DNA of 6,762 nucleotides from an uncultured Clostridium sp. (GTDB taxonomy: Bacteria; Bacillota; Clostridia; Lachnospirales; Lachnospiraceae): positions 1 through 6,762 of the forward strand of contig CANRXD010000090.1 of NCBI GenBank assembly GCA_947643685.1. Reading direction: 5' to 3'. Below, piece by piece: positions 5,850-6,762 of this stretch (its first letter is position 1; every line of letters begins with the position of its first letter). The position numbers were made by a program, and so were the translations under genes. The notes beneath the pieces are model-generated. The model was not told the DNA's origin, made no database searches, and saw nothing but the letters and a program-made list of their open reading frames with translations.

Positions 5850-5984
5850 GGAACTGAAAATGGCATTAATATCAAAGATATTTTCTTTGAGTACAAAATT
5901 ATTAGTTCCATTTACATTGATAAAGAACCGGATATTCAAAAACTGGTTCAACAACAGGACTTGACGACGCATTTTAGAACTTAG
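5850..5984 (+). pseudogene. Possible gene remnant (startless open stretch)
   Basis: An open stretch of 44 codons begins directly after an in-frame TGA and ends at TAG 5982-5984, with no ATG, GTG or TTG start backed by an RBS. The translation looks protein-like (GINIKDIFFEYKIISS, then YIDKEPDIQKLVQQQ). The frame one base away immediately upstream reads YLDEELK, as if a frameshift near 5858 had broken one gene. I do not recognise the family. It may be the C-terminal tail of a gene lost by deletion; it may also be chance in AT-rich DNA. Confidence 0.25.
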
Positions 5985-6063
5985 TATGTGGAGAAAGAGA
6001 ATGGCTGAGAGTATAATATCATAACAACGACTTAAGGAGTAATATAAAAAGCAGAATATGGCA

Positions 6064-6093
6064 GAGACAGTTAAAATACAGATGAAATATAAT
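6064..6093 (+). promoter_or_regulatory. Candidate promoter for the AlbA_2 gene
   Basis: GAGACA (6064-6069, 4 of 6 to consensus) and TATAAT (6088-6093) are 18 bases apart, giving a start near 6100 and a leader of about 73 bases. Another TATAAT at 6012-6017 has a similarly weak -35 (TGGAGA, 5989-5994), so the choice is uncertain. Confidence 0.3.
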
Positions 6094-6172
6094 AATCTGG
6101 GCATTAGGACTTTCTTAAGCATTTCAGCCAAAAAGATAATGAGGTGTGGATAAAAAGAAGGAGCGTGGTTTT

Positions 6173-6762
6173 ATGTCAATTACATCCATAGAATATTTGC
6201 AAAGTCTTGTACGGGAGCTTATAAAACTACCAACCGAAACGGAATGGGTAGAATTCAAATGCAATAATAAGGAACCGCAGTTGATTGGAGAATATATCTC
6301 AGCATTGAGCAACTCTGCCACACTATGCGGTAGGACAAAGGGATATCTTGTTTGGGGAATTTATGATGACGCACATAAAATAGTTGGTACAAAATTTCAA
6401 TACAGAAAAATGAAAAAAGGAAATGAAGAGTTGGAGGCGTGGCTTTCACGCATGATTTCACCAAGAATCAATTTTAAATTTTATGAAATTCCTATGGATG
6501 GAAAAAATGTTATAATGATTGAAATCCCATGTGCTGAAAAACAGCCGGTTCAGTTTGCAGGAGTGGAATATATTCGGATTGGCACGAATAAGAAAAACTT
6601 AAAGGAATACCCAGATAAAGAAAGGGCATTATGGCAGGCGTTTGATGCGACACCATATGAACTTCGCTTGGCAAAAAGTAATGTTATGGAAGATGAATTG
6701 GTCGTTTTATTGGATTATCCCAAGTACTATGATAAGATGGAAATGCCAATTCCACGTAATAG
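6173..6762 (+). CDS. AlbA_2 (Schlafen-fold) putative nucleic-acid-binding protein, N-terminal part (cut by window edge)
   Basis: ATG at 6173 follows AAGGAG (6158-6163) at 9 bases and opens a frame that runs off the right edge after 196 codons. Residues about 20-145 match the AlbA_2 / Schlafen-core pattern: TETEWVEFKCNN (21-32), IGEYISALSNSA (38-49), KGYLVWGIYDDAHKIVGT (56-73), a central LSRMISPRINF (91-101) and VEYIRIGTNKK (131-141). The Glu/Lys cluster near 22-29 lies where Schlafen nucleases place acidic active-site residues, but activity cannot be judged here. Full proteins of this type usually continue for several hundred residues, often with an ATPase-like or winged-helix part; that portion is outside the window. 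Codons are AT-rich compared with all genes to the left, which suggests horizontal transfer. Role is unknown; relatives are often found in mobile or accessory regions. Confidence 0.85.
   Translation, partial: MSITSIEYLQSLVRELIKLPTETEWVEFKCNNKEPQLIGEYISALSNSATLCGRTKGYLVWGIYDDAHKIVGTKFQYRKMKKGNEELEAWLSRMISPRINFKFYEIPMDGKNVIMIEIPCAEKQPVQFAGVEYIRIGTNKKNLKEYPDKERALWQAFDATPYELRLAKSNVMEDELVVLLDYPKYYDKMEMPIPRN

Larger units (their letters stand above)
5765..6172. other. AT-rich region without an intact gene, probable junction with acquired DNA
   Basis: These 408 bases between the SDR gene and the AlbA_2 gene hold stop codons in all frames apart from short stretches. They contain an imperfect hairpin (5771-5824), a startless open stretch (5850-5984) and a 31-codon ATG frame at 6058-6153 whose nearest AAGGAG is too far upstream to support it. 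No tRNA, clear attachment site or transposase end was seen. Base composition drops sharply from the SDR gene and stays low into the AlbA_2 gene. Confidence 0.5.

Noticed and set aside
5823..6131. 102-codon minus-strand frame with a hydrophobic start
   Set aside because: It begins with TTG without an RBS. Its Phe/Ile/Leu-rich sequence is what AT-rich DNA gives by chance, although AGGAGGTGAT appears at its end (5828-5837) where it cannot serve it.
6124..6464. Minus-strand frames of 65 and 69 codons
   Set aside because: They lie opposite the AlbA_2 gene, which has a clear RBS and domain pattern.

Overview
The window looks like chromosomal DNA of a gut-type Clostridia, most likely a Lachnospiraceae (Clostridium cluster XIVa) relative. 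The evidence is mid-GC coding DNA, strong AGGAGG-type ribosome binding sites, a two-subunit iron-sulfur L-serine dehydratase and an SH3b/NlpC-P60 secreted cell-wall hydrolase. This assignment is an inference from gene style; no 16S or other marker is present.

Layout. (1) Bases 1-226, minus: the start of a secreted protein cut by the window edge. (2) Bases 227-351: an AT-rich divergent promoter region with repeated TATATC elements. (3) Bases 352-672, plus: a small XRE-type DNA-binding regulator. (4) Bases 671-716: a strong hairpin with T-tracts on both sides, which serves as terminator for the regulator and for the long minus-strand operon that converges on it. (5) Bases 727-4681, minus: four tightly spaced genes transcribed trxB, C40 peptidase, sdaAB, sdaAA, with gaps of 16, 17 and 13 bases. 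(6) Bases 4682-5035: a divergent region with a good trxB promoter, two inverted repeats, a possible 31-codon minus-strand small gene and a plus-strand promoter. (7) Bases 5036-5764, plus: a short-chain dehydrogenase of FabG/YmfI type. (8) Bases 5765-6172: AT-rich DNA with no intact gene and a probable gene remnant. (9) Bases 6173-6762, plus: the N-terminal part of an AlbA_2/Schlafen-fold protein with much lower GC, cut by the window edge.

How the genes fit together. TrxB supplies reduced thioredoxin from NADPH. SdaAA/SdaAB form an oxygen-sensitive [4Fe-4S] enzyme that turns L-serine into pyruvate and ammonia. The secreted C40 enzyme between them trims peptidoglycan. Nothing in the sequence proves a functional link beyond likely co-transcription. 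The right end, from about 5765, differs in base composition and looks like the edge of an acquired segment.

I did not find an obvious new biological system. The best leads are the 31-codon ORF upstream of trxB, the inverted repeat over the trxB start point, the repeated elements between the XRE regulator and the secreted protein, and the composition break leading into the AlbA_2 gene.
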